Source: Streptomyces xylophagus
Lineage (GTDB): Bacteria > Actinomycetota > Actinomycetes > Streptomycetales > Streptomycetaceae
NCBI RefSeq assembly: GCF_000716435.1
Contig: NZ_JNWO01000008.1
Span: 372,001-436,000, forward strand
DNA: 64,000 nt
Reading direction: 5' to 3'
Shown here: positions 49,470-57,684 of the stretch, one piece after another
Position numbering within the stretch: the first letter of the stretch is position 1
Layout: the number at the start of each line of letters is the position of its first letter
Notes under the pieces: model-generated
Databases searched by the model: none
Told to the model about the DNA's origin: nothing
What the model saw: only the letters and a program-made list of their open reading frames with translations
Position numbers and translations under genes: made by a program

Positions 49470-51050
49470 ATGCGCGGAGACGTGGAATGGGGCAGCATTC
49501 CGGGCCTGGTGCGATCCGCCGCCGAGCGGTACGCGGACGCCGAGGCGGTCGTCGAGGGCCGGACGAGGATCTCGTACGCCGAGCTGGGCGCCCGGGTGGA
49601 GCGCGCGGCTGCCGCCTGTCTCGCCGCCGGGGTGGAGGTCGGCGACCGGGTGGGCATCTGGGCGCCGAACTCCACGGACTGGATCGTCTCGGCGCTGGGC
49701 GCGGTGTCGGCGGGCGCGGTACTGGTGCCGCTGAACACGCGCTTCAAGGGCAGCGAGGCGGCGTATGTACTGCGGAGCAGCGGGGCACGGCTGCTGTTCG
49801 TGACCGGGACGTTCCTGGGCACGTCGTACGTGGCGTCGTTGCGGCGGGCCGCGGGGGAGGGCGTGGGCGACGGCCCGTTGCCCGGGCTCCCGGCGCTGGA
49901 ACAGGTGGTGGTGCTGGCGGACGACGCCCCCGCCGACTTCCGTACCTGGAAGGACTTCCTGGCGGGCGGGGAAGGGGTGGGGGATGCCGAAGTGCGGGAG
50001 CGGGCACGGGAGTTGGACGGCTCGACGGTCTCGGACATCATCTTCACGTCGGGCACGACGGGCCGTCCGAAGGGCGCGGTGATCACACACGCGCAGACGC
50101 TGCGGGCGTACGAGGTCTGGAGCGATCTGGCGGGGTTGCGGCAGGGCGACCGCTATCTGATCGTGAACCCCTTCTTCCACACCTTCGGCTACAAGGCGGG
50201 TGTGATCGCCTGCCTGATGCGGGGCGCGACGATGATCCCGCAGCCGGTGTTCGACGTGGACACGGTCCTGGCGAACATCGCCGCGGAACGGGTGTCGGTC
50301 CTCCCGGGCCCGCCCACCCTGCACCAGTCCCTGCTGGACCACCCGGCGCGGGACGCCCACGACCTCTCGGCGCTGCGGCTCGTGGTCACGGGCGCGGCGG
50401 TGGTGCCGTTGCGGCTGGTGGAGCGGTTGCGGGGCGAGCTGGGAGTGGGGACGGTCCTCACGGCGTACGGCCTCTCGGAGGCCAGCGGCATCGTCACCAT
50501 GTGCCGGCGGGGGGACGATCCGGCGGTGATCGCGTCGACGTCGGGGCGGGCGATCCCGGGCACGGAGGTGCGGGTGGCGGCGCCGCTCGGCCTGCCGGGC
50601 GAAGTGCTGGTCCGCGGCTTCAACGTGATGCGCGGCTACTACGAGGACGCGGCGGCCACGGCGGACGTCCTGGGCGAGGACGGCTGGCTGCGGACCGGTG
50701 ACGTCGGCGTCCTGGACGGCGAGGGCAACCTCCGGATCACCGACCGGATCAAGGACATGTTCATCGTCGGCGGCTTCAACGCGTACCCGGCGGAGATAGA
50801 GCAACTCCTCGGCGTCCACCCAGATGTGGCCGACGTGGCGGTGATCGGCGTACCGGACGCGAGGCTCGGCGAGGTCGGCAAGGCGTACGTCGTACGACGG
50901 CCGGGGGTGACCCTCACCGCCGACGACCTGATCGCCTGGGCCCGGCGGGAGATGGCGAACTACAAGGTGCCGAGGGCGGTGGAGTTCGTGGGGGAGCTGC
51001 CTCGGAACGCGAGCGGGAAGGTGGTCAAGGGGGAGTTGCGGGGGCGGTGA
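49470..51050 (+). CDS. FadD3-like acyl-CoA synthetase
   Basis: 526-residue AMP-forming ligase. Motifs: FTSGTTGRPKGAVITH, NPFFHTFGYKAGVIACL, LPGPPTLHQSLLDHPARDAHDLS, TAYGLSEASG, LRTGDVG, DRIKDMFIVGGFNAYPAEIEQ and LPRNASGKVVKGEL with the catalytic Lys. Several stretches match my memory of mycobacterial FadD3, which activates the steroid C/D-ring propionate HIP. Identity of the substrate is not proven by this. GGGAGG precedes the ATG. It is divergent from the thiolase operon with two TGACG operators between them. Confidence 0.88.
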   Translation: MRGDVEWGSIPGLVRSAAERYADAEAVVEGRTRISYAELGARVERAAAACLAAGVEVGDRVGIWAPNSTDWIVSALGAVSAGAVLVPLNTRFKGSEAAYVLRSSGARLLFVTGTFLGTSYVASLRRAAGEGVGDGPLPGLPALEQVVVLADDAPADFRTWKDFLAGGEGVGDAEVRERARELDGSTVSDIIFTSGTTGRPKGAVITHAQTLRAYEVWSDLAGLRQGDRYLIVNPFFHTFGYKAGVIACLMRGATMIPQPVFDVDTVLANIAAERVSVLPGPPTLHQSLLDHPARDAHDLSALRLVVTGAAVVPLRLVERLRGELGVGTVLTAYGLSEASGIVTMCRRGDDPAVIASTSGRAIPGTEVRVAAPLGLPGEVLVRGFNVMRGYYEDAAATADVLGEDGWLRTGDVGVLDGEGNLRITDRIKDMFIVGGFNAYPAEIEQLLGVHPDVADVAVIGVPDARLGEVGKAYVVRRPGVTLTADDLIAWARREMANYKVPRAVEFVGELPRNASGKVVKGELRGR

Positions 51051-51055
51051 CACAC

Positions 51056-51096
51056 CTCTGCCGCGACGGCTCCCCCTCCGGGCCGTCGCGGCAGAG
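51056..51096. terminator. Perfect 15-bp bidirectional terminator
   Basis: CTCTGCCGCGACGGC (51056-51070) pairs perfectly with 51082-51096 across an 11-base loop, between the FadD3-like stop (+) and the afsS stop (-). It insulates the catabolic block from afsS. Confidence 0.88.
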
Positions 51097-51119
51097 TTCC
51101 CCGTGTGGAGGCAGGTCCC

Positions 51120-51281
51120 TCAGGCCTCTTCGTCCGTGACGTGGACGTTGTCGGTCGTGACCGTGCCGGTGTCCGCGGCCGTGACGGTCAGCGGCTCGTC
51201 GGTGACGTGGACGTTGCCCGTCGTGGCGACGAGCGGCTCGTCGGTGACGTGGACGTTGTCGGTGGTGTTCTCGTCGCTCAT
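51120..51281 (-). CDS. afsS: AfsS-type small global regulator with NVHVTDE repeats
   Basis: 53-residue acidic protein read on the minus strand from the ATG at 51281 (GGGGAG seven bases upstream). It is made almost wholly of a short repeat: NVHVTDE occurs three times, separated by Thr/Ala/Val-rich spacers. AfsS of S. coelicolor is a protein of about 63 residues with internal repeats that stimulates actinorhodin and undecylprodigiosin synthesis and is the target of AfsR. Position next to afsR, in the same orientation, and the AfsR-type direct repeat upstream support the call. Too short for ordinary ORF calling. Confidence 0.9.
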   Translation of the reverse strand: MSDENTTDNVHVTDEPLVATTGNVHVTDEPLTVTAADTGTVTTDNVHVTDEEA

Positions 51282-51313
51282 CTTGTGCTCCCCTGTGTTG
51301 TGCGGTGACTGGA

Positions 51314-51359
51314 CAAGATCCGCCCGGCAACTCCCCCGAGGACTGCCGGACGGATCTTG
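51314..51359 (-). promoter_or_regulatory. Strong hairpin in the afsS leader
   Basis: CAAGATCCGCCCGGCA (51314-51329) pairs with TGCCGGACGGATCTTG (51344-51359) with a single G-U-type position and a 14-base loop. It lies between the afsS promoter box (about 51450) and its start codon (51281) and has no following U-tract. It could be an attenuator, an mRNA stabiliser, or the end of the afsR transcript. Confidence 0.7.
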
Positions 51360-51447
51360 CGGGCCGGTTCACCCTAAAGGTCCGGCCCTGTGTCGTTCCG
51401 CCTGCCCCCCGACGCGACGGCCCGACACGATTGAGAGTGCCGGGCCG

Positions 51448-51467
51448 CGATAAACGAACGATGAACG
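51448..51467 (-). promoter_or_regulatory. AfsR-type direct repeat at the afsS promoter
   Basis: On the minus strand CGTTCATCG and CGTTTATCG stand 11 bases apart, the spacing and sequence type bound by AfsR and other SARPs over the -35 of target promoters. They are 167 bases upstream of the afsS ATG. A TCAATCG stretch is a possible but weak -10. Confidence 0.8.
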
Positions 51468-51554
51468 CCCGCCCAGAGCACGGCGGGTGCGCGGGGAGGG
51501 CCCGGGCGGGAACCCCACGCGCGGGCCCCTTCCGGAGCCCGTGCCGCCGTGCCT

Positions 51555-54512
51555 TCAGGCCGCCGCCGACGGAGTCAGCAGGCCCCTGACCTCCTGCGCC
51601 TCCGGAGCGCCCAGCGTCTCGAAGATGTCCAGCGCCTCCCGCCAGCAGACCTGCGCCCGGTCCAGCTGGCCGATGCCGGTGAGGGCGCGGCCGAGCACCG
51701 TGAGGACGTTGCCCTGCCGCCAGTCGCCGCCGACGCCGCGCAGCACCGTCAGTGCCATCTCGGCGTTCGCCGCCGCCTGGGCGGGACGCCGTGCCGTGAG
51801 GTCGAGTTCGGCGAGCCGGAAGACGGTCATGCCCTCCCACAGGCGCTGCCGTCGGTCCCGGAACACCCGCAGGGCTTCCTGGAGGCACTCGGTCGCCTCG
51901 GCCAGCCTCCCGCTCTGAGTGAGCGCGAGGCCAAGCGCGTAGCGGCCGTTGGCCCCCTTCAGGTCGTGCTCCATGTCGTCGTACATCGCGGTGCCCTGCC
52001 GGGCCAGTGCGACCGCGCTCTCCGTGCGGCCGGTCGACAGGTGGGTGCGGGAGAGGTTGCAGAGGGCGCTCGCCTCTCCCGGACGGTCCCCGACGACCCG
52101 GAAGTTGTCGAGGGCGCGGGTGAAGTGCTGTTCGGCGTCCTCGAAGCGGCTCTGGTACATGGCGACCGCGCCGCTGATGTTCGACGACCAGCAGCTGGTG
52201 AGCGCGTCGCCCTCCGTCTCGGCCAGCTCGATGGCCCGCTCGCCCTCCTGGACGGCCGCGTCGAACCGGCTGCCGGAGACGTGGTGCACGAAGGCCAGTG
52301 CCATGAACGTCCGTGCCTCGGACCGGGAGTCGCCCGTCTCCTGGGCCACTTCGCGCAGCCGTTCCGCGACCGCCTCGTACTCCTTGGAGTTGGTGCCCGA
52401 CTCCGCCAGGTCGCACGCGGCCCACAGGGTGTCCACGGCCCGCCGCAGCGTGCCGGTGTGGGCGGCCTGGCGGACGCAGGCCAGCAGGGAGACCGCCTCG
52501 GCGTACAGCCAGTCCTGTGCCGCGTGCCGGTCCGAGAAGACGAGCCCCGGGTACTCGGCGTGCTCCAGGTGGTCCACCAGCCGGTCGCCGGGCCGTTCGA
52601 TGAGGTACACGCCCGAGACGGTGGAGAGGTAGAAGTCCAGCAACCGGGAGAGCGCGGCCTCCCGCCCGCTCGGCGGCGACTCGTCCCGCTCCGCACACGC
52701 ACGCGCGTAGAGCCGCACCAGGTCGTGGTACCGGTACCGCCCCGGAGCCGCCGACTCCACCAGCGACGTGTCCACGAGGGACTCCAGCACGTCCTCGGTC
52801 TCCTCGACGGGCAGGTTCAGTACGGCCGCCGCCGCGGCCAGCGAGATGTCCGGACCGTCCGCCAGCCCCAGCAGCCGGAACGCCCGCGCCTGCGCCGGCT
52901 CCAACTGCCCGTAGCCCAGCTCGAAGGTGGCCTTCACGGCCAGGTCGCCGGCCTGCAACTCGTCCAACCGGCGCCGCTCGTCCGCGAGTTTGGCGGCGAG
53001 GACCGAGACCGTCCACGTACGGCGGGCCGCCAGCCGGGATGCCGCGATCCGGATCGCCAGCGGCAGGAAGCCGCATGCGGCGACCACGTCGAGGGCGGAC
53101 TCCCGTTCCGCGGCGACCCGTTCGGCGCCCACGATCTTCGTGAAGAGCTGCAACGCCTCCTCGGGGGACATCACGTCGAGGTCGACGAGATGCGCTCCGG
53201 CCAGGTCCACCATCCGGACCCGGGAGGTGACCAGCGCCGCGCAGCCCTCGGTACCGGGGAGGAGCGGGCGCACTTGGGCCGCGTCCCGAGCGTTGTCCAG
53301 CAGCACCAGCACCCGGCGGCCGTCCAGCACCGACCGGTACAGCGCCGAGCGTTCCTCCAGGGAGTCCGGTATCGCGGAGTCCGCGGTGCCCAACGCCCGC
53401 AGGAACGCGCCCAGTACGGTCTCCGGTTCCGCCGCACGCGAGCCCGCGCCCTGGAGGTCGACGTACAACTGCCCGTCCGGGAAGGCGGATCGCGACTGGT
53501 GGGCCACGTGCACGGCGAGGGTCGTCTTGCCGACGCCCCCGATGCCGGCCAGCGCCGAGACCGCCATCACGCGGCCCTCGGCGGATGCCAGGACATCGCT
53601 CAGTTCCGATACGAAGGACACGCGTCCGGTGAAGTCGGGGACCGTCGCCGGGAGTTGGTGGGGCCGGACCGGTGCCGGCACGGTCTCCGCGGCCGGTGCG
53701 GACGGCTCCGCGAGGCCGGGGTCGGCCTGGAGGATGCGCTGCTGGAGTTCGCGCAGGCCCGGGCGCGGGTCCACGCCGAGTTCGTCGGCGAGCAGGCGCC
53801 GGGTGTCCGCGTAGACCGCGAGGGCCTCCGCCTGGCGGCCGGAGCGGTACAGGGCGAGCATCAGCAGCTCGCGGAGGCGTTCCCGCAGCGGGTGGGCGGC
53901 CGTGAGGGCCGTCAGCTCGCTGACCGCCTCCGCGTGGCAGCCCTGCTCCAGGTCCATGTCCAGGCGCGATTCGAGGAGTTGGAGCCGCCACTCCTCCAGG
54001 CGGACCCGCTGTGCCTCCGCGTACGGACCCGGCAGCCCGGCCAGCGGCTCCCCGTCCCACAGCGCCAGCGCCCGGCCCAGGAGATCCCGCGCGTGGCACA
54101 GGTCACCCGCCGACTTCGCCTTCTCCGCCTCGTTCGCCAGGTCGTGCACCACCGACGCGTCCAACGCGCCCTCGGGCAACCCCCGTACGGCGTACCCGCC
54201 CGACTCGCTGACGAGGACCCCGGCGTCCAGCGCCTTGCGCAGCCGGGACGCGTACGTCCGTACCGCGGCCAGCGCCTGCGACGGAGGGTCGTCACCCCAC
54301 AGCGCGTCGATCAGCTCGCCGGCGGTCGCCGTCCGCCCCTCGCGCAGCAACAGCGCGGCCAGCAGGGCGCGTTGCTGGGGAGATCCCGTGGGCAGCGAAA
54401 CAGGGCCCCGCCAGGCACGTACCGGACCGAGCACGCTGAACCGCAGCGCCGTCGACTCTTCCGAGCCGGGTTCAGGGCGCCGCTGCTCCGGTACTCGCGG
54501 TCCACCGTCCAT
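51555..54512 (-). CDS. afsR: Global regulator AfsR (SARP, NB-ARC, TPR)
   Basis: 985-residue activator of secondary metabolism. Order: OmpR-like winged helix (about 20-110, RFSVLGPVRAW through SESGGYAVR), bacterial activation domain (about 115-265), NB-ARC ATPase with P-loop GIGGVGKT at 323-330 and LVLLDNARDAAQVRPLLPG as the Walker B region, winged-helix-like segment, then TPR repeats from about 690 to the end. AfsK and related kinases phosphorylate it, and it then binds the afsS promoter and opens transcription with ATP hydrolysis. ATG at 54512 follows AGGGGGAA. Length is close to the S. coelicolor protein (about 993). Confidence 0.97.
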   Translation of the reverse strand: MDGGPRVPEQRRPEPGSEESTALRFSVLGPVRAWRGPVSLPTGSPQQRALLAALLLREGRTATAGELIDALWGDDPPSQALAAVRTYASRLRKALDAGVLVSESGGYAVRGLPEGALDASVVHDLANEAEKAKSAGDLCHARDLLGRALALWDGEPLAGLPGPYAEAQRVRLEEWRLQLLESRLDMDLEQGCHAEAVSELTALTAAHPLRERLRELLMLALYRSGRQAEALAVYADTRRLLADELGVDPRPGLRELQQRILQADPGLAEPSAPAAETVPAPVRPHQLPATVPDFTGRVSFVSELSDVLASAEGRVMAVSALAGIGGVGKTTLAVHVAHQSRSAFPDGQLYVDLQGAGSRAAEPETVLGAFLRALGTADSAIPDSLEERSALYRSVLDGRRVLVLLDNARDAAQVRPLLPGTEGCAALVTSRVRMVDLAGAHLVDLDVMSPEEALQLFTKIVGAERVAAERESALDVVAACGFLPLAIRIAASRLAARRTWTVSVLAAKLADERRRLDELQAGDLAVKATFELGYGQLEPAQARAFRLLGLADGPDISLAAAAAVLNLPVEETEDVLESLVDTSLVESAAPGRYRYHDLVRLYARACAERDESPPSGREAALSRLLDFYLSTVSGVYLIERPGDRLVDHLEHAEYPGLVFSDRHAAQDWLYAEAVSLLACVRQAAHTGTLRRAVDTLWAACDLAESGTNSKEYEAVAERLREVAQETGDSRSEARTFMALAFVHHVSGSRFDAAVQEGERAIELAETEGDALTSCWSSNISGAVAMYQSRFEDAEQHFTRALDNFRVVGDRPGEASALCNLSRTHLSTGRTESAVALARQGTAMYDDMEHDLKGANGRYALGLALTQSGRLAEATECLQEALRVFRDRRQRLWEGMTVFRLAELDLTARRPAQAAANAEMALTVLRGVGGDWRQGNVLTVLGRALTGIGQLDRAQVCWREALDIFETLGAPEAQEVRGLLTPSAAA

Positions 54513-54684
54513 CGCCGTTCCCCCTAGGCATGCCTGATAACTACGACAGTTTGCCTTGTCCGCGGCGGATGCGTCAGCTCTCGGAGACACCGCTCACACC
54601 TGGCCGCGCGGGATATCACAAGGCCCTCACACGGCCTGCGCACAGTTCCGCACACAACCGAGCACCCCGAACCCGTATCCAGCT

Positions 54685-54703
54685 AGCTGACGGGTCGTCA
54701 GAT
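54685..54703. promoter_or_regulatory. Operator site H, perfect core
   Basis: AGCTGACGGGTCGTCAGAT. A TACCGT hexamer at 54710-54715 stands six bases before the ATG at 54722, the expected -10 of a leaderless transcript. The operator then covers -19 to -37. Confidence 0.88.
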
Positions 54704-54721
54704 CGGCGCTACCGTGGCGCC

Positions 54722-55966
54722 ATGGACACCCAGAACACCGACCCGGCGACCCTCCCACTGATCATCTCCGTCGACGACCACACCGTGGAGCCCGCCGACG
54801 TCTGGCAGCACCGGCTGCCCAAGAAATACCTGGACACAGGACCTCGCATAGTCCGCGCGCCACTGAAGGAAATGACCTTCCTGGGCGGCCGGTTCAAGCC
54901 CGTCATGGGCGAGCCCGGCGACGACGGACCCATCGGCGACTGGTGGGTGTACGAGGATCTGCACCGCCCCCTCACCCGCCTCGACACCGCCGTCGGCTAC
55001 AGCAGGGACGAGATCAAGCTCGAAGTCATCACTTACGAGCAGATGCGTCCCGGCTCCTACGACGTCCCGTCCCGGCTCGCCGACATGGACGTCAACCACG
55101 TCCAGTCCGCGCTCTGTTTCCCCACCTTCCCCCGCTTCTGCGGCCAGACGTTCACCGAGGCCGCCGACCGCGAACTCGGGCTGCTCTGCGTGCGCGCCTA
55201 CAACGACTGGATGGTGGAGGAGTGGTGCGGCCCCGACGCGCGCGGCCGCCTCATCCCGCTCCCCCTGATCCCGCTCTGGGACCCGGAGTTGGCCGCCGCC
55301 GAGGTCCGCCGCAACGCAGCCCGGGGCACCCGCGCCGTCGCCTTCTCCGAGATACCCCCGCACCTCGGCCTGCCCTCCATCCACACCGACGACTGGGACC
55401 CGTTCCTCGAAGCCTGCGCCGAGACGCAGACGGTCATCGCCATGCACATCGGCTCCAGCAGCCGCATGCCGTCGACCTCGGCCGACGCCCCGCCCGCCGT
55501 CGGCTCCACGATCACCTTCGCCAACTGCTGCTATTCGATGGTGGATTGGCTGATGAGCGGCAAGTTCGAACGCTTCCCCGACCTCAAAGTCATGTACGCC
55601 GAGGGCCAGATCGGCTGGATCCCCTACATCCTGGAGCGCGCCGACGTGGTCTGGGAGGAGAACCGCGCCTGGGGCGGAGTCGCCGACAAGGTCCACCGCC
55701 CGCCGTCCGAGATCTTCACCGACCACGTCTACGGCTGCTTCTTCGACGACGCCTTCGGCCTGAAGAACCTGGACTCGATCGGCGTGGGCAATGTCCTCTA
55801 CGAGACCGACTACCCCCACTCCGACTCCACTTGGCCCAAGTCCCGCGAGGTCGGCGAGGCCCAGATGGGGCACCTGGCACCGGACGTGGTCGAGCGGATC
55901 GTACGAGGCAACGCGATCGAGTTGCTGGGGCTGACGCCGGAAGGCCTGTGGGAGGGCCCCAAGTGA
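54722..55966 (+). CDS. Amidohydrolase-family metal-dependent hydrolase, paralogue of 8222-9418
   Basis: 414-residue PF04909-type hydrolase, similar along its whole length to the enzyme at 8222-9418: IISVDDHTVEPADVW against IISVDDHVIEPAHLF, LCFPTFPRFCGQTF in both, AYNDWMVEEWCG in both, MHIGSSSRMP and ETDYPHSDSTWP. It differs by an insert in the N-terminal part and a longer C-terminal tail. No Shine-Dalgarno sequence; probably leaderless. Followed by an F420-type oxidoreductase through a GTGA overlap. The two paralogues probably act on related intermediates. Confidence 0.87.
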   Translation: MDTQNTDPATLPLIISVDDHTVEPADVWQHRLPKKYLDTGPRIVRAPLKEMTFLGGRFKPVMGEPGDDGPIGDWWVYEDLHRPLTRLDTAVGYSRDEIKLEVITYEQMRPGSYDVPSRLADMDVNHVQSALCFPTFPRFCGQTFTEAADRELGLLCVRAYNDWMVEEWCGPDARGRLIPLPLIPLWDPELAAAEVRRNAARGTRAVAFSEIPPHLGLPSIHTDDWDPFLEACAETQTVIAMHIGSSSRMPSTSADAPPAVGSTITFANCCYSMVDWLMSGKFERFPDLKVMYAEGQIGWIPYILERADVVWEENRAWGGVADKVHRPPSEIFTDHVYGCFFDDAFGLKNLDSIGVGNVLYETDYPHSDSTWPKSREVGEAQMGHLAPDVVERIVRGNAIELLGLTPEGLWEGPK

Positions 55967-56886
55967 CCGGCCTCGCCTACGGCATCCAGCTGCCCGTCCA
56001 GTCCCAGAGCACCATCTACGCCGAGCCCTGGGAGGCCGACGCGGGTCCGGGCGACCTCGTCGAGATAGCGCAGGCCGCCGACCGGGCGGGCTTCGCCTAC
56101 ATCGCGGGCTGCGACCACGTGGGCGTCCCGCGCCGCCTCGCCACCGCCATGAGCACGATCTGGTACGACCCCGTCGCCACCCTCTCCTACCTCGCGGGCG
56201 TCACCGAGCGCGTCCAACTCCTCAGCCATGTCGCGGTCGTGGGCCTACGGCACCCGCTGCTCACCGCCAAGCAGTACGCCACCCTCGACCACCTGAGCGG
56301 GGGCCGCCTGATCCTCGGGGTCGGTGCCGGGCACGTGCAGGAGGAGTTCGAGGTGCTGGGGGTCGACTTCGAGCGCCGCGGGCCGGTCCTCGACGAGACG
56401 ATCGACGCCCTGCGCGCGGCCCTCGGCCCGGACGAATTCCCCGAGCACCACGGCAAGTTGTACGACTTCGAGGGACTCGGGCAGCGGCCACGCCCCGCGC
56501 AGGAACACGTCCCCCTCTGGGTCGGCGGATCGTCCCCCGCCGCCGTACGCCGGGCCGCGCTCAAGGGCGACGGCTGGCTGCCGCAGGGCGACCCGCGCGC
56601 CAAACTGCCCGCGCAGCTCGAACGGATACGGCGACTGCGCGAAGAGGCCGGGATCGAGGGCCCGTTCGTGTTCGGGGCGATCACCGAACCGCTGTACATC
56701 GGTGAACCGGGGTGGGAGGTCGGGCGGCGCACGCTCACCGGCGCACCCGAAGTCCTCGCCGAGTCGCTGCGTGCCTACGGCGCGATGGGCGTGGACCAGA
56801 TCCAGGTCCGCTTCCGCAACCGGGACCGGGCCGAACTCACCGACCAGATAACCGAGTTCGGGGCGGAGGTGGGACCCCTGCTCTGA
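55963..56886 (+). CDS. LLM-class F420-dependent oxidoreductase
   Basis: 307-residue bacterial luciferase-like TIM barrel: IAQAADRAGFAYIAGCDHVGVP, TLSYLAGVTERVQLLSHVAVVGLRHPLLTAKQYATLDHLSGGRLILGVGAGHVQEEFEVLGVDF, VPLWVGGSSPAAVRRAALKGDGWLP. This pattern is typical of F420- rather than FMN-dependent members. The GTG start overlaps the amidohydrolase stop by four bases. Substrate unknown; oxidation or double-bond reduction of a catabolic intermediate is likely. Confidence 0.9.
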   Translation: MTGLAYGIQLPVQSQSTIYAEPWEADAGPGDLVEIAQAADRAGFAYIAGCDHVGVPRRLATAMSTIWYDPVATLSYLAGVTERVQLLSHVAVVGLRHPLLTAKQYATLDHLSGGRLILGVGAGHVQEEFEVLGVDFERRGPVLDETIDALRAALGPDEFPEHHGKLYDFEGLGQRPRPAQEHVPLWVGGSSPAAVRRAALKGDGWLPQGDPRAKLPAQLERIRRLREEAGIEGPFVFGAITEPLYIGEPGWEVGRRTLTGAPEVLAESLRAYGAMGVDQIQVRFRNRDRAELTDQITEFGAEVGPLL

Positions 56887-57012
56887 TCACCTCCTCTTCG
56901 AGCATGATCACCGCCTGTTTGAACGCAGTCACGGCCTGTTTGAACATGGTCACGCCGAGCCGCGTATGTATGGACGTACGGACGTCATGGCTCCGGCGGA
57001 AGGACCCCTTAC

Positions 57013-57663
57013 GTGCGATCCTCCCAGCGATTCGTGGTCGCCCTGGCCTCCGCCGGCTGTACCTGGCCGCACGAGGACTGGCCGCCCCCGGACGATCCGT
57101 ACGTGAGCGGTGTCCTGCATGTCTCCCCGCCCTACGACGGGCTGGCGGAGACAACCGCGGACGTCGTCGTGCTGCACTGTGAGGATCCGGCCGTGTCCTT
57201 TCCGGGGCTGCTGGAGGTCCTCCGCACCCGGGGTGTCCCGGCGCTCGTGGTCAGTCCGCGCCAGGACACCGAAGCGGTGGTCGAGGTGTTCCGGGCCGGG
57301 GCGGGCTATCTGGTCGAGGGCGACCACTGCCCCGCGATGATGTCCTCGGCGGTGATGGCGGCCACCGTCGGGCACACCTACCTCTCTCCGTCCGCCTGCG
57401 ACGCCCTGCGCGAGGGGGCCGGGCGGATGGCCGCGACCGACGACGCGATGCAGCGGCTGCGCGCGCTGCTCTCGCCGCGCGAGCAGCAGATCATGGAGCT
57501 GCTGTCGACCGGCCTCGGCGCACGGCAGATCGGGCAGCGATTACGGCTGAGCGAGAAGACCGTCCGCAACAACCTCAGCAACATCTACGCCAAGCTGGAC
57601 GCCAGGAGCGGCACGGACGCGGTACTGCGCTGGCTGGGAACCACGCCCGTGCTTCGCACCTGA
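57013..57663 (+). CDS. LuxR/NarL-type regulator with degenerate receiver and a TTA codon
   Basis: 216-residue regulator. The C-terminal LuxR HTH is at about residues 150-212 (LRALLSPREQQIMELLSTGLGARQIGQRLRLSEKTVRNNLSNIYAKL). The N-terminal ~125 residues are receiver-like, but the phosphoacceptor strand reads ADVVVLHCEDP, with His where Asp is expected, so it probably is not phosphorylated. Codon 177 (57541-57543) is TTA, inside the HTH, making translation dependent on the bldA tRNA in Streptomyces. GTG start with GGAAGGA upstream. No sensor kinase adjacent. Confidence 0.87.
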   Translation: MRSSQRFVVALASAGCTWPHEDWPPPDDPYVSGVLHVSPPYDGLAETTADVVVLHCEDPAVSFPGLLEVLRTRGVPALVVSPRQDTEAVVEVFRAGAGYLVEGDHCPAMMSSAVMAATVGHTYLSPSACDALREGAGRMAATDDAMQRLRALLSPREQQIMELLSTGLGARQIGQRLRLSEKTVRNNLSNIYAKLDARSGTDAVLRWLGTTPVLRT

Positions 57664-57684
57664 GAACCGTCCGGGAACTCCGGA

